A stretch of DNA of 64,000 nucleotides, from positions 13,277,728 to 13,341,727 of the forward strand of contig CM034241.1 in NCBI GenBank assembly GCA_019916065.1, given 5' to 3'. Under the pieces are notes generated by a model. The model searched no databases. It saw only the letters and a list, made by a program, of their open reading frames with translations, and was not told where the DNA came from. The stretch is from Vitellaria paradoxa (lineage: Eukaryota > Streptophyta > Magnoliopsida > Ericales > Sapotaceae). Position 1 is the first letter of the stretch, and each line of letters starts with the position of its first letter. The position numbers and the translations under genes are program-made. Shown here one piece after another: positions 10,980-21,834 of this stretch.

Positions 10980-12271
10980 TATATATATGATTAATTTTGT
11001 TCATGTCTATATTCGAGCAAGTTGTTATAATTATTGTTCTGTGATGTCAAGCATGTTATCTTGGTGTGAAATTTTGATGAGGACGAGATGATGTAGATAT
11101 GGGTATGTTGAGTAGCATATGTTAGGTTGTGATGCCTTCCTGAGTGGACTGTAACGTCCTGCTCTATGTGTTGGGTTGTGATGCCTTACTGTTTTGACAT
11201 TGATGTCCTGCTACTATGGTAGTATGAGTTGGACAATAAGTTCCGCTGGATGTTTATAGTAATGTCCTATTGATATGGCACGCATGAGTTTGATTTTGTG
11301 TCAGGAAATATTAATAAATAGAGGGTATAGATATACATGAGTTGAGAGTCCCTAAACTTGCGCAGGATTGTTTATTATTTCTAGTAAGATAGTAACCCAC
11401 AAAAATGTGTTTGATTGTTTTGAGGGATGTAGATGATCATGATGGCATAGGTTTAGTGTTTTGGCATGATGGTGTGCTTGTGATTGGGTACTGTGACTAC
11501 AGACCAATCTCCCAAAGTACAAGCCCAAATGTATTGTATGTTGTGCATGCAAGGGTTATGTGGTTAGCTGTATGAGTTGAGTTGGATGTAATGTCAAGTT
11601 GCATGCATGTGTTGAGTCATGATGTGATGAGTTGAGTTGAGGTTAAGTATAGTAGTGTTATAATTTGACGAAGGTGATGAGATGTGGTTACAGGATTAGT
11701 TTAATAATTATTAAACTATTGATGATAATGTTTGAATTGCAAGTATGATTAATTAAATGTTTAATTAAACTATTATTATATTATGTTGGATGATTGAAAT
11801 GTATGATCGTGTCTAGTGTCATGTCAGGATAAGTTATGCATATTTGAATGTTGTAGTGAGTACAAGTGGATTAGTGTTCACAACCTTACAGGCTTTGCTG
11901 CAAGGCCTAAGGTTAGGTTGCTTGTGTAGCTATCAGTGTAGGAGACTTAGTTTCTCATTTTCTTTTCACTATTATGTTGACCATTTTATAATATTCTTGT
12001 AGTGTCTAGGGTGTGAGGCCAATATAATTATTTATATTTATTTTTTTGGTCTCCTTGAGAGACATGACAATGTATATATTTTATTGTTGATGTGGTTGGA
12101 TATGCCTAGTGTTCCTTATTTATTTTGGGTTTTAGAGTATTGTGCCCAATTGATACTAAGGCTTTATTTTGATTATATTTTATAGTTTTTATTTTGAGAT
12201 GAGATGTGTAGTTAAATGCATTTTAGGTTCATAGGTTCATGTCTCCAGTCCTGGGGATTCAAGGTGTGACA
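10980..12271 (+). mobile_element. Degenerate LTR-like sequence
   Basis: A region of moderate G+C ending in GGATTCAAGGTGTGACA, the kind of GTGTGACA terminus common in plant Ty3/gypsy LTRs. It includes three diverged copies of a roughly 60-bp unit with GTTGTGATGCCTT and TGATGTCCTGCT motifs (about 11125-11290). No coding capacity, primer-binding site or duplicated target could be found, so the left edge is a guess. Confidence 0.4.
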
Positions 12272-14309
12272 TGTTAGGTCCACCATTTATTCATGTTATT
12301 GATCCTAATTTTAAGTTATTGTATGGTCCAACTATTTTGATTTTGTTTGAATCTAATACTAGTATTTGAAGGGAACTCACAAAAAGGTCTTAAATTTGGT
12401 TATAGTGCATAAAAATAATAAAAAAATTTATGATCTATCTACGTGATAGAGATCATACCTTCGAGATTTCTCTGATTTGAATTCAAAAGTCAAACAACTG
12501 AGTAGGCTTGACCACTCAATTCAAGCATATAGTCTTTTGTTACACTCCTTTGAAACACCGTACTCTAGAGATGATAGGATCTCGACTCTATAGCACCTCA
12601 GGTTTCTCTCTCTCTCTCTCTCTCCCCCCCTCTCTCTCTTTCTCTATTAAAATTCTAACAATGTAAAAAAAGAATAAAAAAAGAATATGACTGTAACTGT
12701 TGAAAGAGCTCATATATGCAGAGATATATTAAAGGCTAAATGATAAATACGAGTTAGGCTTCTTTCGTAAATATAGAGTTCTAATCTAGCCCAAATTAAA
12801 TTGTATTTATAAAAATTACAATTCAAACAATTAGATAATTGTAATTGCGCTTTTGACTATATTTGAATTAAATTTTGAGATCCACATAATTAATATTTAT
12901 ATATCTCTCCATATTAAGATAATAGTTATCTCCTAATTAAATTGAGACATTTGTTAACAGGTGCGCTAGGTGCAGCCATTAAGGACCAATAATAACATGT
13001 AATAATGTTTCGCATTTCCCCCATGTATCGCTTCATCAAAGTGGACCAATAACGACACGTAATAATGTTTCGCATTTTTCCTATGTATCGCTCCATCAAA
13101 GTGCGAGGTATTATTATGTGACATGTATTGGTAAGGCCTTGATAAGTTCCCCTGGGGCATCTACTAACAGGACCCTTAGAGTAAATTATTGAAAATTTAA
13201 TTTAATTAGCATATTAAATTTCTTGAAACATTCCATTTAACTTATTGATATATCAGATTAAAAATCCATTTATAGGGTTCATACAAACAAAACTAATAAG
13301 CTTCCTTAAAAGGGTAACATTAATCCCTATACAGAGACGTGGAATTTCATCAATAACTAATATTTATCATAAAAATAATATCATTGCCCAACTTATTGTG
13401 TTTATTGACCTAGAAAAAAATACTTGCTCTTCTGTGAATTAAAACAATAAATATTATCTAAATGTGTTCGCTAAAAATGTTCAGTGTAAGAGTATTTATA
13501 CATAATAATTATGAGGCATTAATTAATTTTCAAAGCTAGTATAAAACAATTATCTTAAGTTAGTCCAATTCAATACATGTTTCCAAAGTGTACTAGCACC
13601 AGGAGTCGAAATTATACTATTTTCAAAGTCAAGATAGACCTATCAAATCCATATACTACAATTTAACTGATGATGTGTCTAATTCGATCTAAAACTATGA
13701 ATTGTAGACTTATATTATATAGGAACTAGTGATCTGGTCTTCCATGTATAACTTATACTCTATACACTAGATTATCTATTGTATATGGAATAAAGGACAC
13801 ATGCATATACATCACAGAAATAATGTTATACCAACATTATTCACACAAATTCTCATTAAAATGAAATAAGTAAAATTATAAATAAAAAATAAAACCATTA
13901 CAAAAACATGTCTTTTAGTGTATATATAAACCCAATCTATTTTATATCTAACCAAATATAGACAAAATGGGGTCTTTAGAATGTGCTAGAGGGCATATAG
14001 CCCATTTATGTAATATGAATTAAGTTGGGAGTGGTGAAAGGATAAGTTACCTAAGAAAAGCAACAAAATTTTTGGTTGCAAGATTTAAAAAACGTGTGAA
14101 TGATCCCATAAATCATTCAATTGGAAGATGTTGAAAGTATATTTTACAAATGCTTAGATGATCGTCTCTATATAGTATTTAATTAAATATCATCAATAAG
14201 AAGGTAAATTACATTGATTACTCCTGAGATTTAATGATAATACACAAAGTATCCTTGTTGTTTTAGAAATTACACTTACTACTCTTACTTTTTTTTTATT
14301 ATATTCCCT
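12272..14309. other. Intergenic sequence with short tandem repeat
   Basis: No gene was recognised. It includes a CT-rich microsatellite near 12604-12644 and the 60-bp tandem repeat at 12983-13102. Short frames at 12966-13160 and 13245-13442 have no recognisable motif. Confidence 0.45.
12983..13102. repeat. 60-bp tandem duplication
   Basis: Two adjacent 60-bp units (12983-13042 and 13043-13102), each running from GGACCAATAA to ATCAAAGT and differing at a handful of positions. An inverted copy of the ACCAATA-ACATGT motif follows at about 13110-13133. Confidence 0.85.
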
Positions 14310-15260
14310 TAATTTGGTCTAATTCTCCCAATCAGTGTCTCTGTTCATACTTAATCGATGACCAGGGTTTCGATATATGTTATTTTGGTAATTTTGAGCT
14401 ATTTTGGCTATTTGATCATTCATATAAGCTTCCAAAATATCTAATCATCATTCGAAATCCGCAGATCATGATATTTGAGATATAAGGTGAGATTTAATCT
14501 GATTATATAATTGAGCATGTAGATCTTGAATTGGAAGCATCTAATCTCTCTAGATGATCTTCAATGCCTCCGTACCAACCGAATCTTGACAGGATCGCTT
14601 AATGTAACTCTTAACAATGAGATCTCTAATTTTTAATGGTCAAATAATTAATATTCTTATTTTGGACTTTCTAAATTCATAGGTACATTAGTCATCCTAA
14701 TGACGGGAAAAATTTGTAACAATATTTAAAAAATAAAGGTCGTCACTATAATTTTAGATACTACGCAATTTCATTAAACCTTAAGGGTAGTAATGTAATA
14801 TATCTAATATAAAATTGTAAAAGGACATATTTTAAATGTATCTACATATATATATTGCTTTTTGACAACAATAGGCCTCCGTTTCATCTACCATTAAAAT
14901 TTGACTAATATGTGCATTTACTAGCAATTACCATCTAACGGTAGAGTTATAAACGAACAATGACGGAGGGAGCACTAATGTTAGAGCAAATTAAATTATT
15001 AAATTCTTAATTATTATAATTAAAATGTCAAGTCTAAAGTGAATTTTGGTGAAAAAAAAAAAGTAAGATGCAAAAATATATTTTACCCAATATTTTTTTA
15101 AAGAAAATATTTTACTTATTTTTTGTTCAACCATTTTTTGTTAAATCAAATACCAAAAAATTAGGAAATAATTTACAATGAACAGCTTAGTGGTACCAAA
15201 ACTTAAAAAGTTGTAATTTTGCTACGTATCACTAATGGTGTTGGCAACTGGGTAATTTTA

Positions 15261-15595
15261 GGTGACATTTGGTTTGTATTTGTATTTTTTATTTTTTATC
15301 TTTATTTTCTATTTTTGTTTTATGTGTTTTATCTTTTGAAAATCTTAAAATAAGAAAAATAAAAAACGTATTTAGTTTGACATTTTCTTTTTTTATCTTT
15401 TGATATTTTTCTTATTTTGGATTGAAAACACTCAAAATAACATTTTACTATTTTCTATTTTATGTGTAAACTCATTTTATATTTTTTAAAACAAATTTTG
15501 AAAACTCATTTGACCAAATACATTTTTAACTATTTTTTTATCTTTAAAAACGTAAAATAAAAAATAAATTCAAAATAAATATGTCAAATGGCATC
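15261..15595. mobile_element. Harbinger/Tourist-like MITE, copy 2
   Basis: 335 bp with ends GGTGACATTTGGTTTG and TGTCAAATGGCATC, flanked by TTA on both sides. Copy B of the segmental duplication has the empty site (about 26590-26612, GGTAATTTTACTTATTC), which proves insertion after the duplication or loss from B. The interior matches the MITE at 524-860 in inverse orientation and is almost the same length (335 against 337 bp). Confidence 0.85.
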
Positions 15596-15916
15596 TTACT
15601 TCTTCAAAAAGGCAATTGTGATCTTATTTACTGGTAATTATTCCAAGAAAATGCACACATGTGCGTAGTTTAAGTAAAAAATGTAATTTTCATAACCTTT
15701 GTAATTTTATATCTACAATTATGAAAATGGTAACTTAAATGTAGATTTAATAATTTAGATGTAAAATTTAACTTGAATTTAAAAGATTTACTCGGCCGAC
15801 AAGTTAAAATAATAATATAAAAATAATTCCTTGAAATCTTTAATACAAAACAATTGATTTTAAATTGTATAAAAATCATATCGAAATAATTATGAATTTA
15901 CCCATCGTAGTCATCT

Positions 15917-16115
15917 TTTTTTTTTTAGTTTGTACCACACATACCGACCTCTCAACATGTATAGCGGTAAATCGCAAACTCGCGTAGCGGCGGAGAGTCG
16001 AACCCACATCCAAGAACTGGATACGATTCATCCAGCCAAGGAGACCCGTCCTACCAACCTTTACTACGCTTTGCACCCGGGAGGCTGACCCCAAGTTTTA
16101 CTGGAGATGAGACTT
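15917..16115 (-). mobile_element. tRNA-derived SINE
   Basis: On the minus strand the sequence has a polymerase III B-box-like GGGTTCGACTCTC, an upstream A-box-like TTGGTAGGACGGG and a 3' oligo-A tract (the T run at about 15917-15928 on the plus strand). It is absent from the same position in copy B (around 26910-26920), so it is an insertion. No clear target duplication was found. It is not a functional tRNA gene, since no cloverleaf can be drawn. The family name is not assigned. Confidence 0.65.
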
Positions 16116-16371
16116 GATTAATTCCTTATATCTTTGGACTATTTTGATCCAAATTGATTAATTTTTTCAATATAATATATTATAATCTATCATTACTATA
16201 GTTAATATAACACATAATATTAATAAATTATTACATTAACAAATCTAAAATTCATGTTTATTCAAATTGAGCATTAATTCTCACATTTAAGCAAAAATAT
16301 ATAAAATGGGACCACAATATTCATCCAAATTGCGAAATTGGTTTAAGGAATTAATTAATTGATGCCATGGA

Positions 16372-18303
16372 TCAATTACAAAACCCTCCTTTCTCACAAT
16401 CAGCTACGCAAAACGCCCAGCATTTCCCATCTGAATCTGGATTATCATCTTTACCGGGAATACATTTACCTAGTTCGTGGTGATTATCACAGCATTTTTG
16501 AAACTTCAGCGTCCTTGATATCTATATATATATATACACACACACACACGCATACAACAATATGTATAAGAATGACAGCGCTTTTCAGCGGTATCTACGA
16601 TGCATATTAAATTCAAAGAACGAAAGTAATTAGAAAATAAGATAAAGACACTTGAAATATATATATGTATATATATATATTGTTCGGCAGCAAAATTTAC
16701 CGTCGAAACTGTTGACCACGCCAATCGAAAATGCAATCGACAACCTGCCAAACAAATACGGAAAGAAAAGTTGCGGCCGGAGTGAAGGATTCTGGCCGGA
16801 AAAACCCTCTGATGCTTAAGTCAGCAAGTCACTCAAAGAAGAAAGCCTTTCAGAAAAGAAATGAGTAAAAGCTTAAGTTGGCAATAGTCAGCTTACCTTA
16901 ATTGTTCAGTGGAATGTCCTATTTATAGTAATATGAACAGTAATAAAATATACCTGCGATCTGACATCATTCAGCTTGCGTGCACCTCTTTTCCTTCTCT
17001 TCCTTAAATGTCTTCCACCGCTCATTTAATGCATCATATCTTTCATTAAATACTCCATACCTTTCATTTAATGCTTCTAGTAATTAAACACGGTAATATA
17101 GCTAGAATTTCGTGGTCAAACTGTCTACCTGTCACATCGTCAACTACTCATAACGAAGTGAACTGAGCTAGTTACTCCCTCAGAGATAAATACCTAGTTC
17201 AGTCATAACTACGGTGCATTTATGGTTATGAGCCCTCTTTAAGGCTGTGGGTCCCAGGCTCAATATTTACTAGCCGCCAATCAATGGGCTGAACAAACTA
17301 GCTATTGAGGTCCTCGGCTATAGCCACGTAGCAACATACTATTCATAGGTGCTGAGGTTCTGGGTATCCTTTGGAATATTAACCCTAAGACGTGTGTTCG
17401 TGTACAACACTCACGTGGAACTCTCGTGCCATCAATCAGCTGTTCAGCGGAACGCCATGTGTCACGATGCAACGTGCTCGGCGAATAACTACGTGGCTCA
17501 CACAAATATACTCAGCACTGGGCCACGTGGCGCCTTGACTACCCTTGTTCGGCATCCGTACATCTAACTATTATTTTGCCCAACATATATCAACTAATCT
17601 GTAATAGTATATCAAATCAGAAGTCTATTTAGATGCTTCTACCAAAATAGTTGTATATTAATGTATCAAATTTCACCCAAATAAGATTCAGTGAGGGCCG
17701 GTAATTGCTATCCCTATTTAAAAAATTATACTAAAATTTTATTAGTTTTTTATTTTATTTATAAATAATCCTTTTTCATATTTTGTTCATATTGTATTTT
17801 TATTTTAACTCTTCCTTACCTTAAAAATATAATTTTACTTCACTGATTATAAATTCTAAATCCACCGTTACCCATAAAGAGTCCCGGATAAAGTTAATGC
17901 ACATAAAAAAATGAAGTACTATTTATGTAATATTAACTCCAAATAATTAAAATGGCTCTTTTTAGTTATTAAACTCATGACCTCCAAATCACCAAAAAAA
18001 AAAAACTATTGCTACAATTAAACTTTTAATTTTATATTTTTCTCTTAGAATTTTTTTGTAAAAAAGTATGACTTTTACTCACACTTTTGGGATTTTTTTT
18101 GAAGAAACCATTTTTACTCATATTTTTTAAAAATATTTTTTTTAAATATAAGTAAATATATATTTTTTGTAAAAATATTTTACATTGAAAAAAAAAACCT
18201 TAAATGCAAAATGTAATAGTTATGTGTGAAACAAAAAATACCAACCTACGAAAGGCGCGAGAAGTACGATGACAAGAAATGAGATGACTTTCACGGAAGC
18301 CAT
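16372..18303 (-). pseudogene. Defensin-like pseudogene (copy A)
   Basis: Paralogue of the intact gene at 27639-29552. Exon 1 (18303-18246) still encodes the signal peptide, starting at the second Met of the paralogue because the first ATG has been lost. The splice donor is preserved. Exon 2 starts at 16521. One extra A in an A-run shifts the frame and gives a TGA after about 11 codons. Further down the Cys-rich sequence is still readable (KCW-FCVADCEKG), but a deletion of roughly 130 bp removes the last residues including the final cysteines. The sequence upstream of exon 1 is unrelated to the paralogue's promoter. The intron holds the solo LTR 16681-17585. Confidence 0.8.
16681..17585 (-). 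mobile_element. Solo LTR, 905 bp
   Basis: Starts TGTTCGGCAGCAAAAT, ends TTTTGCCCAACA, and is flanked by TATAT on both sides (16676-16680 and 17586-17590); the left flank is an AT repeat, so that duplication is weaker evidence than usual. The minus strand holds a TATA box CTATAAATAGG at about 16917-16927. There is no internal coding region. The segment is missing from copy B of the duplication, which confirms an insertion in the pseudogene's intron. It probably arose by LTR-LTR recombination. Confidence 0.75.
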
Positions 18304-18439
18304 TTTATTTCCTATGAATCTCAATAAAAGAAAAAAAAAATCCAACCATTCCCTCACCAGAATCTTGCAGTATGAAGGAAGTATATAAAAGATGACAACA
18401 ACAAAGACAGATTATGAGACCTGCCACCATTTAAGACCT

Positions 18440-19015
18440 TAAAAAAAAATTAACAAATTAAAGGTAAAAATAACTACTTTCAAATCTGAAAATATACGGA
18501 TTAAAGAAAGATTGCGATTTTTAGAAGAAATTCTAGCAAAATCATCATTTCACAATACTACTCCCAAGGAGAATTACGAAGAAGAATATTTAGTTAATAT
18601 TCTACAACAGGTTACAGTACAAAAGTGATACATAAGCCTTTCAATTATTATTAACAATGAATATGTTATTAACAATTTAACAACTTTAGTTGATAGTGGT
18701 GTACATATGAATTGCATCAATGAAGGGTTAATACCAACTCAATATTTTGAAAAAAACAGTCCAAACCCTAACTTCAGCTAGCGGCAATAAGCTACAAATT
18801 AGATATAAATTATCTAATACTCATCTTTCTAATAATGACAAGTGTATCCCGGTGTCATTTTTATTAGTGAAAAATCTTTCACAACATGTGATATTGGGCA
18901 CACTTTTTCTTAGTGAAATAATGTCTATTTTAAAATTGATGATTCAGGAATATATTCTGACTATCAAGAAAAATAGAGTTGCTTTCAACTTATTTCCAAT
19001 CCTTTCAACTTATAT
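18440..19015 (+). pseudogene. Endogenous caulimovirid protease fragment
   Basis: The plus strand encodes a broken piece of a pararetrovirus polyprotein. The aspartic protease active site LVDSG is at about 18690-18704, followed by MNCI-EGLIPT, an ASG-x-KLQIRYKLSN block, and LVKNL-ILG motifs typical of caulimovirid proteases. An upstream frame (from about 18450) is closed by a TGA near 18627, and a frameshift lies in the A-run at about 18749-18756. Family: Caulimoviridae, resembling florendovirus/petuvirus-type polyproteins; genus uncertain. It is non-functional. Confidence 0.75.
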
Positions 19016-19189
19016 TCAGAAGAGGAAGATGAGGCTTCTTTCTCAGCTTTCTTTCTTCGTAGCCACTCTATTAGTCTTGCTACGTCTTCTTCATCATCTT
19101 CTTCTAGAAGATGAGAGGAAATGGATTTTTTTTTTTTTTATATATTTGTTGGTCAGGTCATATTGCCTTGTTTTCCTCCTTTAGAAAGA

Positions 19190-20030
19190 GGCATATTGCC
19201 CCCTTCCTCTTTCTTTCCCTCTATGGGAGCTCATGAACCCTATAAAAATTAACAAGTTAGAAAATCAAGAAAAGGATTTGTCTCTCCTTTTTTATATTCA
19301 GTATCAAAATTGAAACAACTCAAATGAGCTTGCTATCCAGTATATATTTGTTCGGAAACTAAATTCCTAACGTCTTTTTGAAGAATTTGTTTTATCACAC
19401 TACAATCAATGCGAAGCAAAAACCTTTTATTTAAATGGTCATGTTGAAATTTAGAAATACATTTCACTATAGAAAGCATTTCTTTATTTATAGTTGCATA
19501 TTTCTATTGAGTTTCATTCCACTTATCAAAAGTGAAACTAACTAGATATTCCTGCTTATCAAAAGGATTTCTTTGTTTAAGAATTCCTCCATAGTCGATA
19601 TTAAAGGTGTCAGTTTCAACTATTTTGAACCAATTTGGATTTTGCAAAGCCAAACAAAACAAATTATTAATTTTCACCTTTATTTTTTGAATAGCTTTTG
19701 TATGCCCAATTGTCCAAGGAATAGACTCTTTTTGAGTCTATCATATACAGTAGTTGTATCCCCAACTAAATTTTTATAAAAAGAAGATATATAATTCAGA
19801 CTTCTAAGAAATTTTTGAAATTGTTTAATGTCAATAACCTCATTTGGAAATTTAGAAACAAATTCAATACTTCTATTGATAGGAATGATTCTTCGTTGAA
19901 AAATCATGACTCAGAAATCTAACTTTTGTTTGAACACTTTCATTTTATGATATGATAGAACTAATTAACCTATATCATCAATTCTACATCGATAGTTTTC
20001 TAAACATGCTAAGAATAGTTGTCGACAACA
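19190..20030 (-). pseudogene. Endogenous caulimovirid RT thumb and RNase H fragment
   Basis: The minus strand encodes the C-terminal part of a pararetrovirus polymerase. It starts with an RT thumb-like FKQKLDF block near 19925-19945, then IIPINRSIEF and FLRSLNYISSFYK (about 19885-19785). An RNase H region follows with VETD, ATINKEMLSI, FLLRIDC and a final GETN-FLDFLT block at about 19275. It contains several stops and lacks the YxDD box. It lies tail-to-tail with the protease fragment, so the two pieces were rearranged or integrated separately. An acidic EEDDEED and LIEWLRRKK stretch lies beyond at 19130-19030. Confidence 0.75.
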
Positions 20031-20879
20031 GTTACATAAATTCTACATCTTAGGCAAGTATATAACAAGAAATTCATTTAAATTCTTTCTCATATATATA
20101 TACACATATATCTGTGCGTGTATGCATACTATTTCTCAACATCAACCAACAATTCAATAAATCTATCACGCCCCTAATCTCATAGCTCGGGATGGACGAT
20201 ATGGGAATATGAAATTTTATCAAAAACCAGTAAAAGTCGTCAAAATCAACTTAATAATAATTAATGACTATTTTACAATCCAATATTTGACATTTTTCCC
20301 ATATTATAATAAGAAATGAACAACATTAAATTTAAAATCACACCCTGTTGCCAACATTAAAGTCTACACAGTCACAATACAATCATGCTTGAGATAATAT
20401 CTTTTTACCTAATAACGTCATCATTATATCATCAAACCCACATCAGGGTCCTTTACTCATTAACATATATGACTCCACACAGGTAAATAAAAAGAAACAC
20501 CAAAATTTCCATTGATAGTTAAGACCGAACTCAAATCACTCAATCTTGAGCTGCCTACGTATCCTTACTTGAAAATCAGGTCATCATAATTCCTAATTTA
20601 TATCTCTTATTTCATAACCAGACTTATTATCAACAGGATAAACCATACATCTCATTAATTAATGTCATAGCTACATTATCTTAACATCTCAATATAAAAG
20701 AATATTAAATGCAATCTCATACTATATGATGTGATGGAATGCAATGTCAATACATACTCTAATCTCTATCTACTCCCAACCTTATCCTAGGACGTACGAG
20801 TGACGCTTAGTAAAACACGCAAGCTCACTAACTGTACCATTTAGCATTTATGGCGAACAATAATCTCAATATATAATCA

Positions 20880-21140
20880 TAGGTGGGGGACCATGTTACA
20901 CTCTCACCAGTGTAATACTAAAAGGAACTGTGTTACGCTCCTGACTTTTCTACTATAGAACTGTGTTATACCACTAATCAGGTATCTATTTACCTCAAGT
21001 TGGGTATAATCACAAGTGGGAACTATGTTATACCCTCACTCGTGTAAGACTCAGGGGAACTGTGCTACATCCTCTGGCCTTTTTGCTAGAGAACCGTGTT
21101 ACACCCCTAGTTAGGTATCTGCTTAGCTCAAGTAGGGTTC
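20880..21140. repeat. Tandem repeat, about 130 bp x 2, within the long LTR
   Basis: Two diverged units, each with ACTGTGTTACGC/ACACCC, CTAGAGAACCGTGTTA-like and AGGTATCTGCTTAGCTCAAG-like motifs (about 20884-21005 and 21012-21135). Confidence 0.7.
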
Positions 21141-21544
21141 GACTCTAGTCTAGAGAAAATCTCATAATCATGTCTCATAATTAACGTCCCAACTCCAAAT
21201 GATTAAGCTCTAGTCATATATATCGACTAAGTCTCATCTAGTATTTTCAAAACTCATTTTATTCTTTTTTCTCAAAATCATGGATTCCAGCCATATACAT
21301 GACTTATGCCTCGACACGTCAACAATATCACAATGGCACTTTCGGCCAATCAACAAACTCAATTCATAACCAGATGAAATCACCCCAGCCCAATGCACAT
21401 GATATGCTCAATCATGCATAGTAATTCTCTTTAATCATTCTCAAAATTAAACAAAGCATGTTATATTCAAGCATCAATTAAATCTCATATATTTCATATA
21501 ATTTCTACCTTAGCAAACATTAACATGTAAATTTGGTCATGTAT

Positions 21545-21815
21545 AGTATTTTGCTACAAGGGGTCGACCCATTTAAGGGTTGGATTGACCCTATTCATGT
21601 TCTGGGCATTGGGATGTATACTGCCAAGTAGGTGTCAACCCCTTTCAATGTTGGGGTTGACTTTTTCCACGTTTTAATTATAAAACTGCACACTTCCCAG
21701 AAGGTGTTGACCCCTTATTGGGTTGAGGTTGACCCCACTCATCCCCCAAATGATAATTTGCATTATGCCTAATAGGGGTTGACCCCTTTCCTAGTGGGGT
21801 TGACCCAGCCCATAT
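21545..21815. repeat. Repeated GGTTGACCCC/GGGGTCAACC motif cluster
   Basis: Four spaced units of about 80 bp, each with a near-palindromic pair of GTTGACCCC and its reverse complement around TTTAAGGG, TTTCAATG, TTATTGGG or TTTCCTAG. They lie near 21556, 21631, 21698 and 21774. Confidence 0.75.
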
Positions 21816-21834
21816 ATTTATATAAATTTATATA

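Larger units (their letters stand above)
14310..18325. repeat. Segmental duplication, copy A
   Basis: Collinear with 24521-29566 in the same orientation, from the TTAATTTGGTCTAATT block on the left to the defensin-like exon 1 and CATGAATCTCAATAA-type sequence on the right. Shared blocks run throughout, interrupted by insertions private to each copy. Copy-A insertions are the MITE 15261-15595, the SINE near 15917-16115 and the solo LTR 16681-17585. Similarity stops just past exon 1, before the promoter region seen in copy B. Confidence 0.85.

Noticed and set aside
11352..11552. 66-codon minus-strand frame rich in His
   Set aside because: It lies in LTR-like sequence with no motif and is not supported as a gene.
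15930..16090. Possible tRNA gene
   Set aside because: A- and B-box-like sequences are present but no cloverleaf, anticodon arm or acceptor stem can be drawn. A SINE fits better.
15876..16094. 72-codon minus-strand frame
   Set aside because: It is a translation of the SINE body and poly-A tail.
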